Of a stretch of DNA of 45,165 nt, positions 27,286 through 36,538 are shown piece by piece. The stretch lies in the NCBI RefSeq assembly GCF_009917525.1, contig NZ_QZDU01000013.1:1-45165 (forward strand), read 5' to 3'. Numbering within the stretch: the stretch's first letter is position 1; the number at the start of each line of letters is the position of its first letter. Position numbers and translations under genes: made by a program. The notes under the pieces are model-generated. The model searched no databases. It had not been told where the DNA came from and saw only the letters and a list, made by a program, of their open reading frames with translations. This DNA comes from Acutalibacter sp. 1XD8-36. Its GTDB lineage: Bacteria > Bacillota > Clostridia > Oscillospirales > Acutalibacteraceae.

Positions 27286-29784
27286 ATGCCTGATTTTGAT
27301 AATACAAACATGCCGCCCGAAAAGCCTGAAGGGCGCGTTATAGATGTAGCGCTGTCGGAGGAGATGGAGCAGTCATTCCTAGACTACTCCATGTCGGTCA
27401 TCGTCCAGCGCGCCCTGCCGGATGTACGTGACGGTTTAAAGCCAGTACACCGGCGTATATTGTACCAAATGTATCAGGATTCGCTATGGCCTGACGGCGC
27501 ATACCGTAAGTGTATGGATACCGTAGGTAAAACCCTTGCCTCCTTCCATCCACACGGCGACGCCTCTGTGTACGATGCCATGGTGCGTCTGGCTCAGGAT
27601 TTTTCCCTGAGATATATGCTGGTGGACGGCCATGGCAACTTTGGCTCCGTAGACGGAGACCCGCCTGCCGCGCCACGATATACAGAGGCCAGAATGACAA
27701 AGCTCTCTGTAGCCATGCTGGACGATATAAATAAGGATACGGTGGATTTCCAGCCAAACTACGACGACCGTTTGAAAGAGCCCACTGTTCTCCCCAGCCA
27801 CTTCCCAAACCTTCTGGTAAACGGTTCTATGGGCATAGCGGTGGGTATGGCTACCAATGTGCCTCCGCACAATATCAACGAGGTGCTGGATGGAGTCTGC
27901 TGCATGATAGACAACCCCGAGGCAACTTTGGATGAGCTCATGGAGCATATCAAAGGCCCGGATTTTCCCACCGGCGGCATAATCATGGGCCGCAGCGGTG
28001 TGCGGGCAGCTTATGCAACTGGGCGCGGCAAAGTGGTCGTGCGCTCCAGAACAGAGATAGAGGAGGACGAGAAGTCCGGACGCTCTAAAATAATTGTAAC
28101 AGAAATACCCTATAAGGTAAATAAAGCCGAGCTCATTAAGAGTATCGCAGATTTGGTAAAGGACAAGCGTATTGAGGGCATCACTAATATTGACGACCAC
28201 TCAGACCGCGAGGGTATGCGCATTGTCATTGACGTAAGACGTGACGCTTCGCCGCAGATAGTATTAAACCATCTGTTTTCCTTGACTCAAATGCAGATAT
28301 CCTTCGGCGTTATCATGCTGGCCCTTGTGGACGGCAGGCCGGAGATTTTAAATCTGCCAAAAATCCTAAGAAAATATATTGAGTTCCAGCTTGAGGTAAT
28401 AACCCGTCGTACCCAATTTGATTTGAAAAAGGCCCAGGACCGTGCCCACATTCTTGAAGGGCTTATGATAGCCTTGGATTTTATCGACGAGGTAGTGGCT
28501 ATGCTGCGGGCGGCAAAGTCTATCCCGGAGGGCAAGGCGGCCCTGATGGAGCGCTTTGAGCTGGATGACCCGCAGGCACAGGCTATTGTGCAGATGCGCC
28601 TTGGACAGCTGACAGGCCTTGAGAGGTCTAAGGTTGAGGAGGAGCTGAAGGAACTTAGGGAGAAAATAGCTGACCTTCTGGACATTCTCAGCAGTGAGCC
28701 CAGGCGGCTGGCAATTATAAAGGATGAGGCAATAGACATAAAGAAGCGCTTCGGAGACGAGCGGCGCACTGAGATAGCTGCAGTCAGCGGAGAGGTCGAT
28801 ATAGAGGACCTAATACCAGTTGAGGAATGTGTACTGACTCTCACAAGATATGGCTATGTAAAACGGCAGAAGATGGAAAATTACCGCACCCAGAAACGGG
28901 GCGGGAGGGGTATCTCCGCCATGAGCCGCCGTGAAGAGGATGCTGCCAGCCATATCTTTGTAACCGGAAGCCATGACTATGTGCTGTTCTTCTCGGATAT
29001 GGGACGTATGTACAGAGTAAAATGCTATGAGGTGCCGGAGGGCTCAAGGACCAGCAAGGGTATGCACATACGGAATATGCTGCCGTTACAGGGAGACGAA
29101 AATATAACCTCCGTGCTGAGGCTTTCTGATATGGACGACGATAAATTCCTGGTAATGGTGACCAGAAGGGGTGTTGTGAAGCGCACGAAGCTTTCGGCAT
29201 TTAACAATGTGCGCAAGGCCGGCCTAATCGCAGTTGACCTGGACGAAGGTGACTACCTGGCCCACGTGCTGGTGACTGACGGCAGTGGGGAGCTCATATT
29301 CTCCACCAGGAAGGGTATGACCCTTTGTATGAGCGAGACAGATATAAGGGCCATGGGCCGTGCAGCCAGGGGCGTGAAGGTCATGCGCCTGGAAGAGGGC
29401 GACGCAATAGTTGGCATGGACCAGCTGCGGAACGGCGGCATGGTACTGACCGTGACAGAGACAGGCTTTGGGCGGCTCTCCCCCATTGAAGACTACCGGG
29501 TGCAGAAGCGCGGCGGCAAGGGCCTGAAAAACTATCACGTTGATAAGTTCGGAGATGTAGCAGGCGTAAAGATAGTATTCCCTGAGGAGGATATAATCAT
29601 GATATCCAGCGATGGGATAGTTATTCGTATCTCTGCCGGGGAAATACGCCAGTGTGCAAGGCCCAGTAAGGGTGTGCGCGTTATGCGGGTGCAGGAGGGC
29701 GAGAAAATAGTAACCCTTGCCAGCGCCCCGCCGGAGGAATCCGATGAGCCAGAAACTGAATCGGAGAGCGAACAAGAACAGTAA
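27286..29784 (+). CDS. gyrA: DNA gyrase subunit A
   Basis: DNA-cleaving subunit of gyrase. 832 residues with the breakage-reunion domain (catalytic Tyr132 in AAPRYTEARM), a tower and coiled-coil region, and a C-terminal beta-pinwheel that includes the GyrA box-like QKRGGRG at about 532 and QKRGGKG near 743. In the quinolone region the sequence is HPHGDASVYDA, with alanine (residue 93) where E. coli has Ser83. The last 20 residues are strongly acidic (EESDEPETESESEQEQ). GyrA rather than ParC is supported by the gyrB neighbour and the Q(K/R)RGG box. Confidence 0.98.
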   Translation: MPDFDNTNMPPEKPEGRVIDVALSEEMEQSFLDYSMSVIVQRALPDVRDGLKPVHRRILYQMYQDSLWPDGAYRKCMDTVGKTLASFHPHGDASVYDAMVRLAQDFSLRYMLVDGHGNFGSVDGDPPAAPRYTEARMTKLSVAMLDDINKDTVDFQPNYDDRLKEPTVLPSHFPNLLVNGSMGIAVGMATNVPPHNINEVLDGVCCMIDNPEATLDELMEHIKGPDFPTGGIIMGRSGVRAAYATGRGKVVVRSRTEIEEDEKSGRSKIIVTEIPYKVNKAELIKSIADLVKDKRIEGITNIDDHSDREGMRIVIDVRRDASPQIVLNHLFSLTQMQISFGVIMLALVDGRPEILNLPKILRKYIEFQLEVITRRTQFDLKKAQDRAHILEGLMIALDFIDEVVAMLRAAKSIPEGKAALMERFELDDPQAQAIVQMRLGQLTGLERSKVEEELKELREKIADLLDILSSEPRRLAIIKDEAIDIKKRFGDERRTEIAAVSGEVDIEDLIPVEECVLTLTRYGYVKRQKMENYRTQKRGGRGISAMSRREEDAASHIFVTGSHDYVLFFSDMGRMYRVKCYEVPEGSRTSKGMHIRNMLPLQGDENITSVLRLSDMDDDKFLVMVTRRGVVKRTKLSAFNNVRKAGLIAVDLDEGDYLAHVLVTDGSGELIFSTRKGMTLCMSETDIRAMGRAARGVKVMRLEEGDAIVGMDQLRNGGMVLTVTETGFGRLSPIEDYRVQKRGGKGLKNYHVDKFGDVAGVKIVFPEEDIIMISSDGIVIRISAGEIRQCARPSKGVRVMRVQEGEKIVTLASAPPEESDEPETESESEQEQ

Positions 29785-29795
29785 AAGATAAAATA

Positions 29796-29832
29796 AAATT
29801 GTCCTCTGAGTAAATCAGAGGACAATTTTTTC
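29796..29832. terminator. Bidirectional terminator between gyrA and the lipoprotein gene
   Basis: A 14-bp stem AAATTGTCCTCTGA / TCAGAGGACAATTT (29796-29809 and 29815-29828) with a five-base loop is followed by TTTTC on the plus strand, and by a run of T on the minus strand. It lies between convergent genes. Confidence 0.93.
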
Positions 29833-29842
29833 ATGCCGAAAA

Positions 29843-30469
29843 TCAACCTTTAGGAGTATCAGACATAGCTGGAGAAAAGTCAGGAAGCTCCCCAGTCTCG
29901 GCGAAAATTATCTCACAGAGAGACTTGGCTGTTTCACGATATCTCTCCTCAATCAACCTGGCAGAGGTTATCTTACCATCGCTGCTGTCTTCATTTTCCT
30001 CCTGTATGGAGCTTACAATGTCGTCTATAGTATCTTTCCAGTTCTGCTGGTCCTGTTCTAACTGAGCACGGTCTTCATCTCCAACAACTTCCTTTGCCGC
30101 ATTGTATGCCAGAGGAATCATTTCTTTCCAGTATTTTCCCGCAGTCTCGTAAGCTTTGAATATTGCTTTGCTTGACGAGGCTGCGCTCAAGTCATCAGCG
30201 AGTTTTGTATCAATGGGATTTTCCGCGAAGACCTCCTCAAAATCTGCCATTTGAGTAGGCTCCTCGGTGGGTTCAGGCTCTTGGGAGGCGGTTATTTCAC
30301 TCTCTGGCTGAGATGAGGGCTCATCAGGAGGATTTTCACTGGGTTCAGCTATGGATGAGCTGGAGGACGGTGGCGCAGGCTCCTTAATTCCACCACATCC
30401 TGAGAATAAAGCAGGCAGGAGCATAAGGGCTCCGGCCAGAAAAAAGGCAGTAAATCTGGTATTTTTCAT
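29843..30469 (-). CDS. LprI-like lipoprotein
   Basis: A lipoprotein of 208 residues from the ATG at 30469, which is preceded by AAAGGAAA. Signal peptide with lipobox FSGC, then a Ser/Pro/Glu-rich linker (about 27-75), followed by a helical domain. In that domain, RAQLEQDQQNWKDTIDDIV and RYRETAKSLCEIIF resemble the LprI/DUF1311 family (lysozyme-inhibitor-like), which has a Trp in that helix. The function in Clostridia is unknown. Last gene before the bidirectional terminator, 35 bases after the Nudix gene, so probably in the same operon. Confidence 0.7.
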   Translation of the reverse strand: MKNTRFTAFFLAGALMLLPALFSGCGGIKEPAPPSSSSSIAEPSENPPDEPSSQPESEITASQEPEPTEEPTQMADFEEVFAENPIDTKLADDLSAASSSKAIFKAYETAGKYWKEMIPLAYNAAKEVVGDEDRAQLEQDQQNWKDTIDDIVSSIQEENEDSSDGKITSARLIEERYRETAKSLCEIIFAETGELPDFSPAMSDTPKG

Positions 30470-30503
30470 GAGCAATTTCCTTTCAAAAAAGTATCTTTTT
30501 TCA

Positions 30504-31052
30504 CTAAATCAGGCCGTTTTTTACCAAAAAAGCGGTCTTTAATATGCCTATTTGGGTCTTTGCATCTGGAATTTCATTGGCACACACCATCTCTACAGCC
30601 CTATCCAATGGTATACGCTCTGTATCTAGGAACTCGTCTTCATCCAGATGGAGCCCCTGCTGACCGCCTACTATCCTGCATGCCCAGAGGCGGATTATCT
30701 CGCTGCAATATCCTGGTGTCGGATATACCTCGCCCAAAGATATATAGTTTTCGCCGCGGGTGCCGGTTTCTTCCAGCTGCTCGCGCTTCATGGCCTCGAA
30801 AGGGTCCTCACCGGGTTCAAGTTTACCGGCAGGAAGCTCTAAGAGCACTTTTTTATAGGGATAGCGGAACTGGCGCACAAATATCAGCTCGTTATCCTCG
30901 GTGAGCGCTGCAACGCTGACTCCGCCTGGATGGTCTACTACCTCGCGCTTTGATAAGGAGCCGTTTTCCAGCTCAACATCGTCTACATGCGCATGTATTA
31001 TACGGCCATCGTATATAGGCTGCACATTTATGGTCTTTTCGTAAAGCTTCAT
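30504..31052 (-). CDS. nudF: Nudix hydrolase, ADP-ribose pyrophosphatase type
   Basis: Hydrolyses ADP-ribose or related nucleoside diphosphate derivatives. 182 residues; the Nudix box GX5EX7REXXEEXG runs from Gly76 to Gly97 (GKLEPGE...REQLEETG). The N-terminal strand (VQPIYDGRIIHAHVDDVEL), VRQFRYPYKKVLLELPAG and YPTPGYCSEIIRLW match the ADPRase subgroup. The start is the ATG at 31052 with GGAGG seven bases upstream. It follows the DUF1015 gene closely. Confidence 0.92.
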   Translation of the reverse strand: MKLYEKTINVQPIYDGRIIHAHVDDVELENGSLSKREVVDHPGGVSVAALTEDNELIFVRQFRYPYKKVLLELPAGKLEPGEDPFEAMKREQLEETGTRGENYISLGEVYPTPGYCSEIIRLWACRIVGGQQGLHLDEDEFLDTERIPLDRAVEMVCANEIPDAKTQIGILKTAFLVKNGLI

Positions 31053-31065
31053 TTTGACGCCTCCC

Positions 31066-32352
31066 TTAGTTTTGAGATAGGTCATTCATCACAAGGCCTG
31101 TAATGAGCTTAGGATAGAAATAGGTGGATTTCTGCGGCATTTTTTCACCGCAGGCAGCAACAGAGCATATTTCCTCAACTCTGGTGGAGTTTAGCAGGAA
31201 GCAGCAGTTGCTCTCGCCGTGTATGACAGATTGTACGGCCTCTTCAGCAGAGCGTGTGTAGGTCAGATTTATCTGTGCAGCCATATTTTCCTTGTCTATG
31301 CCGAGAAGTTTTTCTAGAATAAGTGTGTGCAGAATGCTCACATCAAGCTCCCGGTAGGCGGCGCTTTTTTCAGGAAGAAAATCCTCAAGTATAGATGAGT
31401 CTTTTAAAGTGAGTATCTGCCAGTTTTCCCCATCAAAATATGCAAAAGCGTGTAGGTTTTCCTCATAAGCGGAATCCAATGCGTCCTGTGCACTGCATAG
31501 GTCTGAGGCGGTGCTCGGGTCAAACCACTCCTTACAGGATTCAATAAGACTAGCGCTGTCAAAATTCTCAAGTCCGCGTACCAGCCTGTGGGTTGGGAAT
31601 ACCACCAGCCCATCATCGGACATATCGGCTAGTGTCATCATCACAAAATCTGCGCCATTGCAGTCAGTCCCCTGCTGCTGCAGATATCTGCGGTAGTTGA
31701 GGGCAGTTTCATAGCGATGGTGACCGTCGGCAATATATAACTTACGTCCGGCAAAGTCCTCTTGTATAGCTTCAATGGCTGCCGGGTCATTCACTACCCA
31801 TAACCGGTGTGTAACGAGTCCGTCGGAAAACTCATAGCGCGGGGCAGAACAGGAAGCAAGGTTGTCAATCCTTCTGCGGGTCACATGCTCAGGGTCCTGG
31901 TACAAAGAATAAATCTGGCTAAAATTGCAGTTTGTGGCGCACATCAGGTCAAAGCGGTCCTGTTTGGCATTACTGAGAGTTTCCTCATGCGGCAGCACCA
32001 CTCCGGCAGCAAACTCCTCAAGGCGTACCCTACATATTAGGGTGCGAAGCTTTTTTGCCTCCCCACTATCCACTTTTGTGAGAAACTCCATTTCATAAAT
32101 ATAGAGCCCTGGGTCCATGTCCAGCTTTAGTATCCCATTTTCAATCCAGCTGCGAAGTGTTTCTCCAGCCTGAGTATATGGGTCGTCACCTTTTGGCAGC
32201 TCCAAACGGACGATGTTATATGGATTGCGCTTTAAATAATCCTGGCGCTGGTCCTCGCTGATAATGTCATATGGGGCGCAGGTAAGTTCTCCGATGTCTC
32301 CCGCTTTGGAGAGGTCGTACCGCAGGGCGCGGAAGGCTTTAATGTCAGCCAT
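31066..32352 (-). CDS. DUF1015 family protein (possible SerK-like kinase)
   Basis: A 428-residue cytoplasmic protein of the DUF1015 family: ALRYDLSKAGDIGELTCAPYDIIS near the start, AGVVLPHEETLSNAK in the first third and YIADGHHRYETALNYR in the middle. The ADGHHR segment recalls the ParB/SerK fold, in which some members phosphorylate free serine. No experimental function is known to me for this bacterial form. The ATG at 32352 follows AAGGAGGAG. It leads the operon DUF1015-Nudix-lipoprotein and has a good promoter. In serine-pathway context the kinase idea is attractive, but the neighbours do not test it. Confidence 0.85.
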   Translation of the reverse strand: MADIKAFRALRYDLSKAGDIGELTCAPYDIISEDQRQDYLKRNPYNIVRLELPKGDDPYTQAGETLRSWIENGILKLDMDPGLYIYEMEFLTKVDSGEAKKLRTLICRVRLEEFAAGVVLPHEETLSNAKQDRFDLMCATNCNFSQIYSLYQDPEHVTRRRIDNLASCSAPRYEFSDGLVTHRLWVVNDPAAIEAIQEDFAGRKLYIADGHHRYETALNYRRYLQQQGTDCNGADFVMMTLADMSDDGLVVFPTHRLVRGLENFDSASLIESCKEWFDPSTASDLCSAQDALDSAYEENLHAFAYFDGENWQILTLKDSSILEDFLPEKSAAYRELDVSILHTLILEKLLGIDKENMAAQINLTYTRSAEEAVQSVIHGESNCCFLLNSTRVEEICSVAACGEKMPQKSTYFYPKLITGLVMNDLSQN

Positions 32353-32407
32353 AATTGTCTCCTCCTTCATAGTTTTTCGTTTAACTTATCTCATGCTGTT
32401 AAGGTAT

Positions 32408-32436
32408 ATTGTAAACTCAAGTTGGCTCCGCGTCAA
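32408..32436 (-). promoter_or_regulatory. Promoter of the DUF1015-Nudix-lipoprotein operon
   Basis: On the minus strand TTGACG (plus 32431-32436) and TACAAT (plus 32408-32413) are separated by 17 bases, about 60 bases before the DUF1015 start. Confidence 0.65.
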
Positions 32437-32545
32437 CAAGAATCACCCTGTCTTCACGTAATTTTCACAATTATGTGGTATACTGTCCCGGAAACTAAGT
32501 TTTTTGAATGACAGTATTGGCTAATATTTTATGGAGGGATGAAGA

Positions 32546-33037
32546 ATGGTATTTGAATTTGAGTTTCTGAACAGAGAAAAAATCAACAGCGCCCTCCCGG
32601 AACTGTTCAAAGTTCTTCACGGCAATATGAGCCTGATAGCTCCGACGGGCGGGACATTTGAGGAGGATTTCACGGTATGGCAGGAGTATATGGTCACGGC
32701 AGTCAGAGAGGAGCGGCGGCAGATAGTGCTAATGCGCTGTGACGGTGAGCTCGCCGGATACTTCCAGTATGATACTGGCGGCGGTGTGTTTATGATGGAG
32801 GAGATACAAATTAAACCCCAGTATCAGGGAAATGGAATGTTCCGGGAGTTATATAGATGGCTTGAGGATAAGATACCGGGGGATATTTCCTATGTGGAGG
32901 CATATTCCAATAAAGACAATCTGAAGTCCCAGGGTATACTTGAGCGGCTAGGGCTTGAGTGCGTGGGAGAAAATAGGAGCGGCAGCAGCTTCCTTTATAG
33001 GGGAAGCTGCAAAAGGCTTTGGGAGAACTTCAAATGA
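32546..33037 (+). CDS. GNAT-family N-acetyltransferase
   Basis: A 163-residue acetyltransferase. Motif A is MEEIQIKPQYQGNGMFRELYRWLE (about 89-112), followed by YVEAYSNKDNLKSQGILERLGLECVG, a typical GNAT C-terminal half. The substrate is unknown. GGAGGGATGAAGA precedes the ATG. It is transcribed away from the DUF1015 operon. The 190 bases after it hold the promoter of the ABC operon and no gene. Confidence 0.88.
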   Translation: MVFEFEFLNREKINSALPELFKVLHGNMSLIAPTGGTFEEDFTVWQEYMVTAVREERRQIVLMRCDGELAGYFQYDTGGGVFMMEEIQIKPQYQGNGMFRELYRWLEDKIPGDISYVEAYSNKDNLKSQGILERLGLECVGENRSGSSFLYRGSCKRLWENFK

Positions 33038-33105
33038 GGGAAGCCTATTAACGAGATATAGATATTTCATAAGGGTTACAGTTTCGTTTAAAATCCCCCA
33101 TACCC

Positions 33106-33134
33106 TTGACAAATCAACAATATTTTGCCATACT
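33106..33134 (+). promoter_or_regulatory. Promoter of the Gld-like ABC operon
   Basis: A perfect TTGACA (33106-33111) is followed at 17 bases by CATACT (33129-33134); TACTAT at 19-base spacing is an alternative -10. It lies about 90 bases before the ATPase gene. Confidence 0.6.
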
Positions 33135-33227
33135 ATAAAGACCGGCTCTAAAATGGCAGCAAACTGCTATATAATAATACTAAAGTATTATAAATAGAAA
33201 GACATACAAACAGGAGGAATCACGGAA

Positions 33228-34196
33228 ATGGTAGAGGTCAGGAACCTGACAAAGCGCTATGGCGCGAATCTGGCGGTGGACCATGTGAGCTTTTCGATTG
33301 AGGAGGGCTCTATTGTGGGCTTCCTTGGTCCCAACGGCGCAGGGAAATCCACCACTATGAACATTATCACCGGCTATCTCTCCGCCACAGAAGGCAGTGT
33401 GACGGTTTCGGGGAAGAACACACTGGACGACCCCAACGAGGTTAAACGGATGATTGGCTATCTCCCGGAGCAGCCACCGCTGTATCTGGACATGACGGTG
33501 AAGGAATACCTAAACTTCGTCTATGAGCTGAAAAAGGCCGAGCAGCCCAGAAAGGAGCATATCGAGGAGATATGCAGGCTTGTGAAAATTGACAACGTGT
33601 ATAACAGGCTGGTGGGAAACCTGTCAAAGGGCTATAAGCAGCGTGTAGGCATTGCCCAGGCGCTTATAGGAAATCCGCCGGTGCTTATTCTGGACGAGCC
33701 CACTGTGGGACTTGACCCAAAGCAGATAATTGAGATACGCACCCTTATAAAGAATCTGGGGAGAAACCATACGGTTATACTGAGCTCCCATATCCTGCCG
33801 GAGGTTCAGGCGGTCTGTGAGCGTATTATAGTTATAAACAACGGCAAGCTGGTGGCCGACGGCGCTACGGATACTTTAGCCCATGACCTGTCCCAGGACC
33901 ATAGGCTTATTATGTGTGCTGAGGGGCCTGAGCGTGAGATACTGCACGCTATCGAGGCCATGGAGCATGTTATGGATGTGTACTCCCTTGGGGAGAAGGA
34001 GCAGGGGGCCTATGAATTCAGCGTAGAGTCTGCGCCGGATATTGATATACGCAGGGACTTATTCGCCCTTATGGCCCGCAATGGCTGGCCTATTCTGGCG
34101 CTTAGGAACACAGACCTGACACTTGAGGACCTGTTCCTGCAGCTTACCAGCACGGACGCTTCATCTGATACGGGCGACGGGAAAGGAGAGGACTGA
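33228..34196 (+). CDS. gldA: ABC transporter ATP-binding protein, GldA-like
   Basis: ATPase of an ABC-2 type exporter. 322 residues. Walker A GPNGAGKST is at 34-42, the signature LSKGYKQRVGIAQAL near 130, Walker B PVLILDEPTVGLD near 155 and the H-loop as SSHILPEVQ. The C-terminal extension (about 230-320) with DIRRDLFALMARNGWPILAL is common in the GldA/CcmA/YhaQ group. It is the first gene of the operon, and the next start is two bases after its stop. gldA is used by analogy; gliding itself is not implied. Confidence 0.9.
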   Translation: MVEVRNLTKRYGANLAVDHVSFSIEEGSIVGFLGPNGAGKSTTMNIITGYLSATEGSVTVSGKNTLDDPNEVKRMIGYLPEQPPLYLDMTVKEYLNFVYELKKAEQPRKEHIEEICRLVKIDNVYNRLVGNLSKGYKQRVGIAQALIGNPPVLILDEPTVGLDPKQIIEIRTLIKNLGRNHTVILSSHILPEVQAVCERIIVINNGKLVADGATDTLAHDLSQDHRLIMCAEGPEREILHAIEAMEHVMDVYSLGEKEQGAYEFSVESAPDIDIRRDLFALMARNGWPILALRNTDLTLEDLFLQLTSTDASSDTGDGKGED

Positions 34197-34198
34197 TA

Positions 34199-34906
34199 AT
34201 GACTGCAATATTTAAAAGGGAGATACGCTCCTACTTCAATTCACCTATAGGCTATGTATGTGTTGCAATTTTGATGGCACTCTACGGACTGTTCTACTTT
34301 ATGGTAATGGCAAGGGGCTCTTCGGTTTATATATCCAGCTATGTATACGGCTCCATGTTCAATTTCTCAATGCTGGTAATACCGGTTATTACCATGAAGA
34401 GCATGACCGACGACCAGAAGAATAAGACCGACCAGATATTGCTGACAGCTCCGGTAGGGGTAACGTCTATAGTGCTTGGAAAGTTTTTGGCCTGCTTCTT
34501 CGTATTCTTCATTGCGTCTACATTGGGCCTTTTGCCGGCTATGGCAATGAACTTCTTCGCCACCCCAAGCTGGGGAGAGATAATCGGCAACTACCTTGGC
34601 ACACTTCTCTACGGCGGCGCGATGATATCTATAGGCGTATTTATCTCAAGCCTGACTATAAGCCAGATAATCGCCGCCATCGGCACCTTTGCAGTGTCGG
34701 TTTTCCTGATGTATGTGGATTCCCTGGCAGCTTCTATAAATAACGCGGCTGTAGCTGCTGTGGTGAGCTGGGTATCCTTCAGCAACCGCTACAGCACATT
34801 TACCCAGGGACTGTTCAGCATAGCCAGTACTGTATTTTTCCTAAGCGTTATGGCTATATTTGTCTTTCTCACCGCCCGCAGGCTTGAGAGCCGGCGGTGG
34901 AGCTAA
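34199..34906 (+). CDS. gldF: ABC-2 type permease, GldF-like
   Basis: A 235-residue membrane protein with six likely helices (about 18-36, 50-68, 92-115, 125-150, 155-175, 205-225). FKREIRSYFNSPIGYVCVAIL at the start and TDDQKNKTDQILLTAPVGVTSIVLGKFLA in the first loop are typical of the GldF/ABC2_membrane family. It pairs with the preceding ATPase. The ribosome binding site AAAGGAGAGG lies within the end of the ATPase gene. Confidence 0.9.
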   Translation: MTAIFKREIRSYFNSPIGYVCVAILMALYGLFYFMVMARGSSVYISSYVYGSMFNFSMLVIPVITMKSMTDDQKNKTDQILLTAPVGVTSIVLGKFLACFFVFFIASTLGLLPAMAMNFFATPSWGEIIGNYLGTLLYGGAMISIGVFISSLTISQIIAAIGTFAVSVFLMYVDSLAASINNAAVAAVVSWVSFSNRYSTFTQGLFSIASTVFFLSVMAIFVFLTARRLESRRWS

Positions 34907-34920
34907 GGAGGTAGAAAAGA

Positions 34921-36534
34921 ATGGACGAGAATAAGCAGAGCCTGGAAAACCAGGAGGAGATAGAAGAGGTGTCCGAGATTGAAGAGGGCGCCGTACAGGA
35001 GCCGTCCCCAGAGAAAAAGCCTGAGCTCGGGCCGAAGCCTGAAAAGAAGACGTCGTTATTTAAGGGAAATAAATTCAAGCGCGGCGGCATGGCGACGGTG
35101 CTTACTGTGGTGTTTATAGCCGTTGTGGTCGTGGTAAACCTGCTGGTGTCGGTGCTCTCGGAGCGTTTCCCCTCAATGAGCATTGACCTTACTGCCCAGA
35201 AGATGAATACCCTTTCGGAGCAGGCAACAGAGATAGCCAGGGGTATCCAGCAGGATACTGATATCTATCTGATAGGCAAGGAAGAGGCCTATGAAAATGA
35301 CGCCATATACTCCGGCTACGGACTGAAGTACAGCCAGGTTATGAACCTTGCAAAGCGGCTGGAGGAAGTGAACTCAAAGATACACGTACAGTTTATTGAC
35401 CCTGATACCAACCCTGATTTTATCAGCAGCTATTCCGGCGAAAACCTTACTACCGGCAGAGTGCTGATAAAGACTGAAAAGCGCTATAAGGTGCTCACAG
35501 TGGACGATATGTTCTCTATGTCCCAAAACCAGAATACAGGGGCCACTGACATGTTCTCCAATGTGGACAGCGCTCTGGCGGGGGCTATTGAGGTTGTAAA
35601 CCTTGAAAAAATGCCAATACTGACTATAGCCACCGGCCATGATGAAATGCTGGCCGTTGACAGCATGAATGCGTTTATTGAAATGATGGAGAAGCAGAAT
35701 TTTGATGTTAGGCAGATAGATATGCTCACTGAGGAGATTCCAGAGGACACCCAGCTGCTGATGATAGCGACACCCTCCACCGACTATACCACTGAGGAGA
35801 TACAGAAGCTTTGGGACTTGCTTTCAGACCAGGAGAGGCAGGAGTCTGTATCCGTGCTGGTGAGTTTCTATCCCGGTCAGGGAAAGCTGCCTAATTTAAC
35901 CGCATTTTTGGAGGAGTGGGGCGTCTCTGTGGGAATGGGCTCCGTTGTGGCTGAGAGTGACGCCAGCCGGTACGCCCTTACAAACCCACAGTGCGTGATG
36001 GTTGACTCCGTAGGCAATTCCATGAAGGAAAAGACGTATAAACGTCTGGTATCGCCACTTAGCGTGCCTCTGGAGGTTCTCTTCACCGGCAACGGCGACG
36101 TTGGCGTTGAGGAGCTATGGACCACCTCTGAGGGTGCGTATGTAGTGACCGAGAACACCTCACAGGAGGAGATGGAGAATCCTGAAACCTCCAAGCAGAC
36201 TGTTGCTACACTGTCCTCTACAATAACACAGTTTGGCAACGAGTTCTACTACCGCAGTGTTATGGTGTTTGGCTCTTCGCATATCTTCTCCGACAGCTTC
36301 ATGGAGACAGCTTTTGACAACGCAGAGTATCTCTCTGATTTGATGAAGCGGGCGACCGATACTGACGGGAGCTCTGTATCTATAATGACCAAGAATGTGC
36401 AGACCAACACAATGGACGTGACAGCCTCACAGAACACTATTATGATGCTGGGGCTGGGTGTGTTTACCATTGCGCTGCCGGTGCTTGTGCTCGTGCTGGG
36501 GCTGGGAATCTTCCTGAAGAGGAGGCATTTGTAA
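34921..36534 (+). CDS. gldG: GldG-like ABC auxiliary protein
   Basis: A 537-residue membrane-anchored protein. An acidic cytoplasmic N-terminal stretch (1-55) is followed by a helix (about 58-80) and then a large extracytoplasmic domain. SIDLTAQKMNTLSEQATEIA and LAKRLEEVNSKIHVQFIDPDTNP match the ABC_transp_aux (GldG) family, as does QLLMIATPSTDYTTEEI. A final helix (about 505-530) and a KRRHL tail close it. It probably forms the extracytoplasmic part of the exporter. AGGAGG precedes the ATG. Confidence 0.88.
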   Translation: MDENKQSLENQEEIEEVSEIEEGAVQEPSPEKKPELGPKPEKKTSLFKGNKFKRGGMATVLTVVFIAVVVVVNLLVSVLSERFPSMSIDLTAQKMNTLSEQATEIARGIQQDTDIYLIGKEEAYENDAIYSGYGLKYSQVMNLAKRLEEVNSKIHVQFIDPDTNPDFISSYSGENLTTGRVLIKTEKRYKVLTVDDMFSMSQNQNTGATDMFSNVDSALAGAIEVVNLEKMPILTIATGHDEMLAVDSMNAFIEMMEKQNFDVRQIDMLTEEIPEDTQLLMIATPSTDYTTEEIQKLWDLLSDQERQESVSVLVSFYPGQGKLPNLTAFLEEWGVSVGMGSVVAESDASRYALTNPQCVMVDSVGNSMKEKTYKRLVSPLSVPLEVLFTGNGDVGVEELWTTSEGAYVVTENTSQEEMENPETSKQTVATLSSTITQFGNEFYYRSVMVFGSSHIFSDSFMETAFDNAEYLSDLMKRATDTDGSSVSIMTKNVQTNTMDVTASQNTIMMLGLGVFTIALPVLVLVLGLGIFLKRRHL

Positions 36535-36538
36535 GCTA

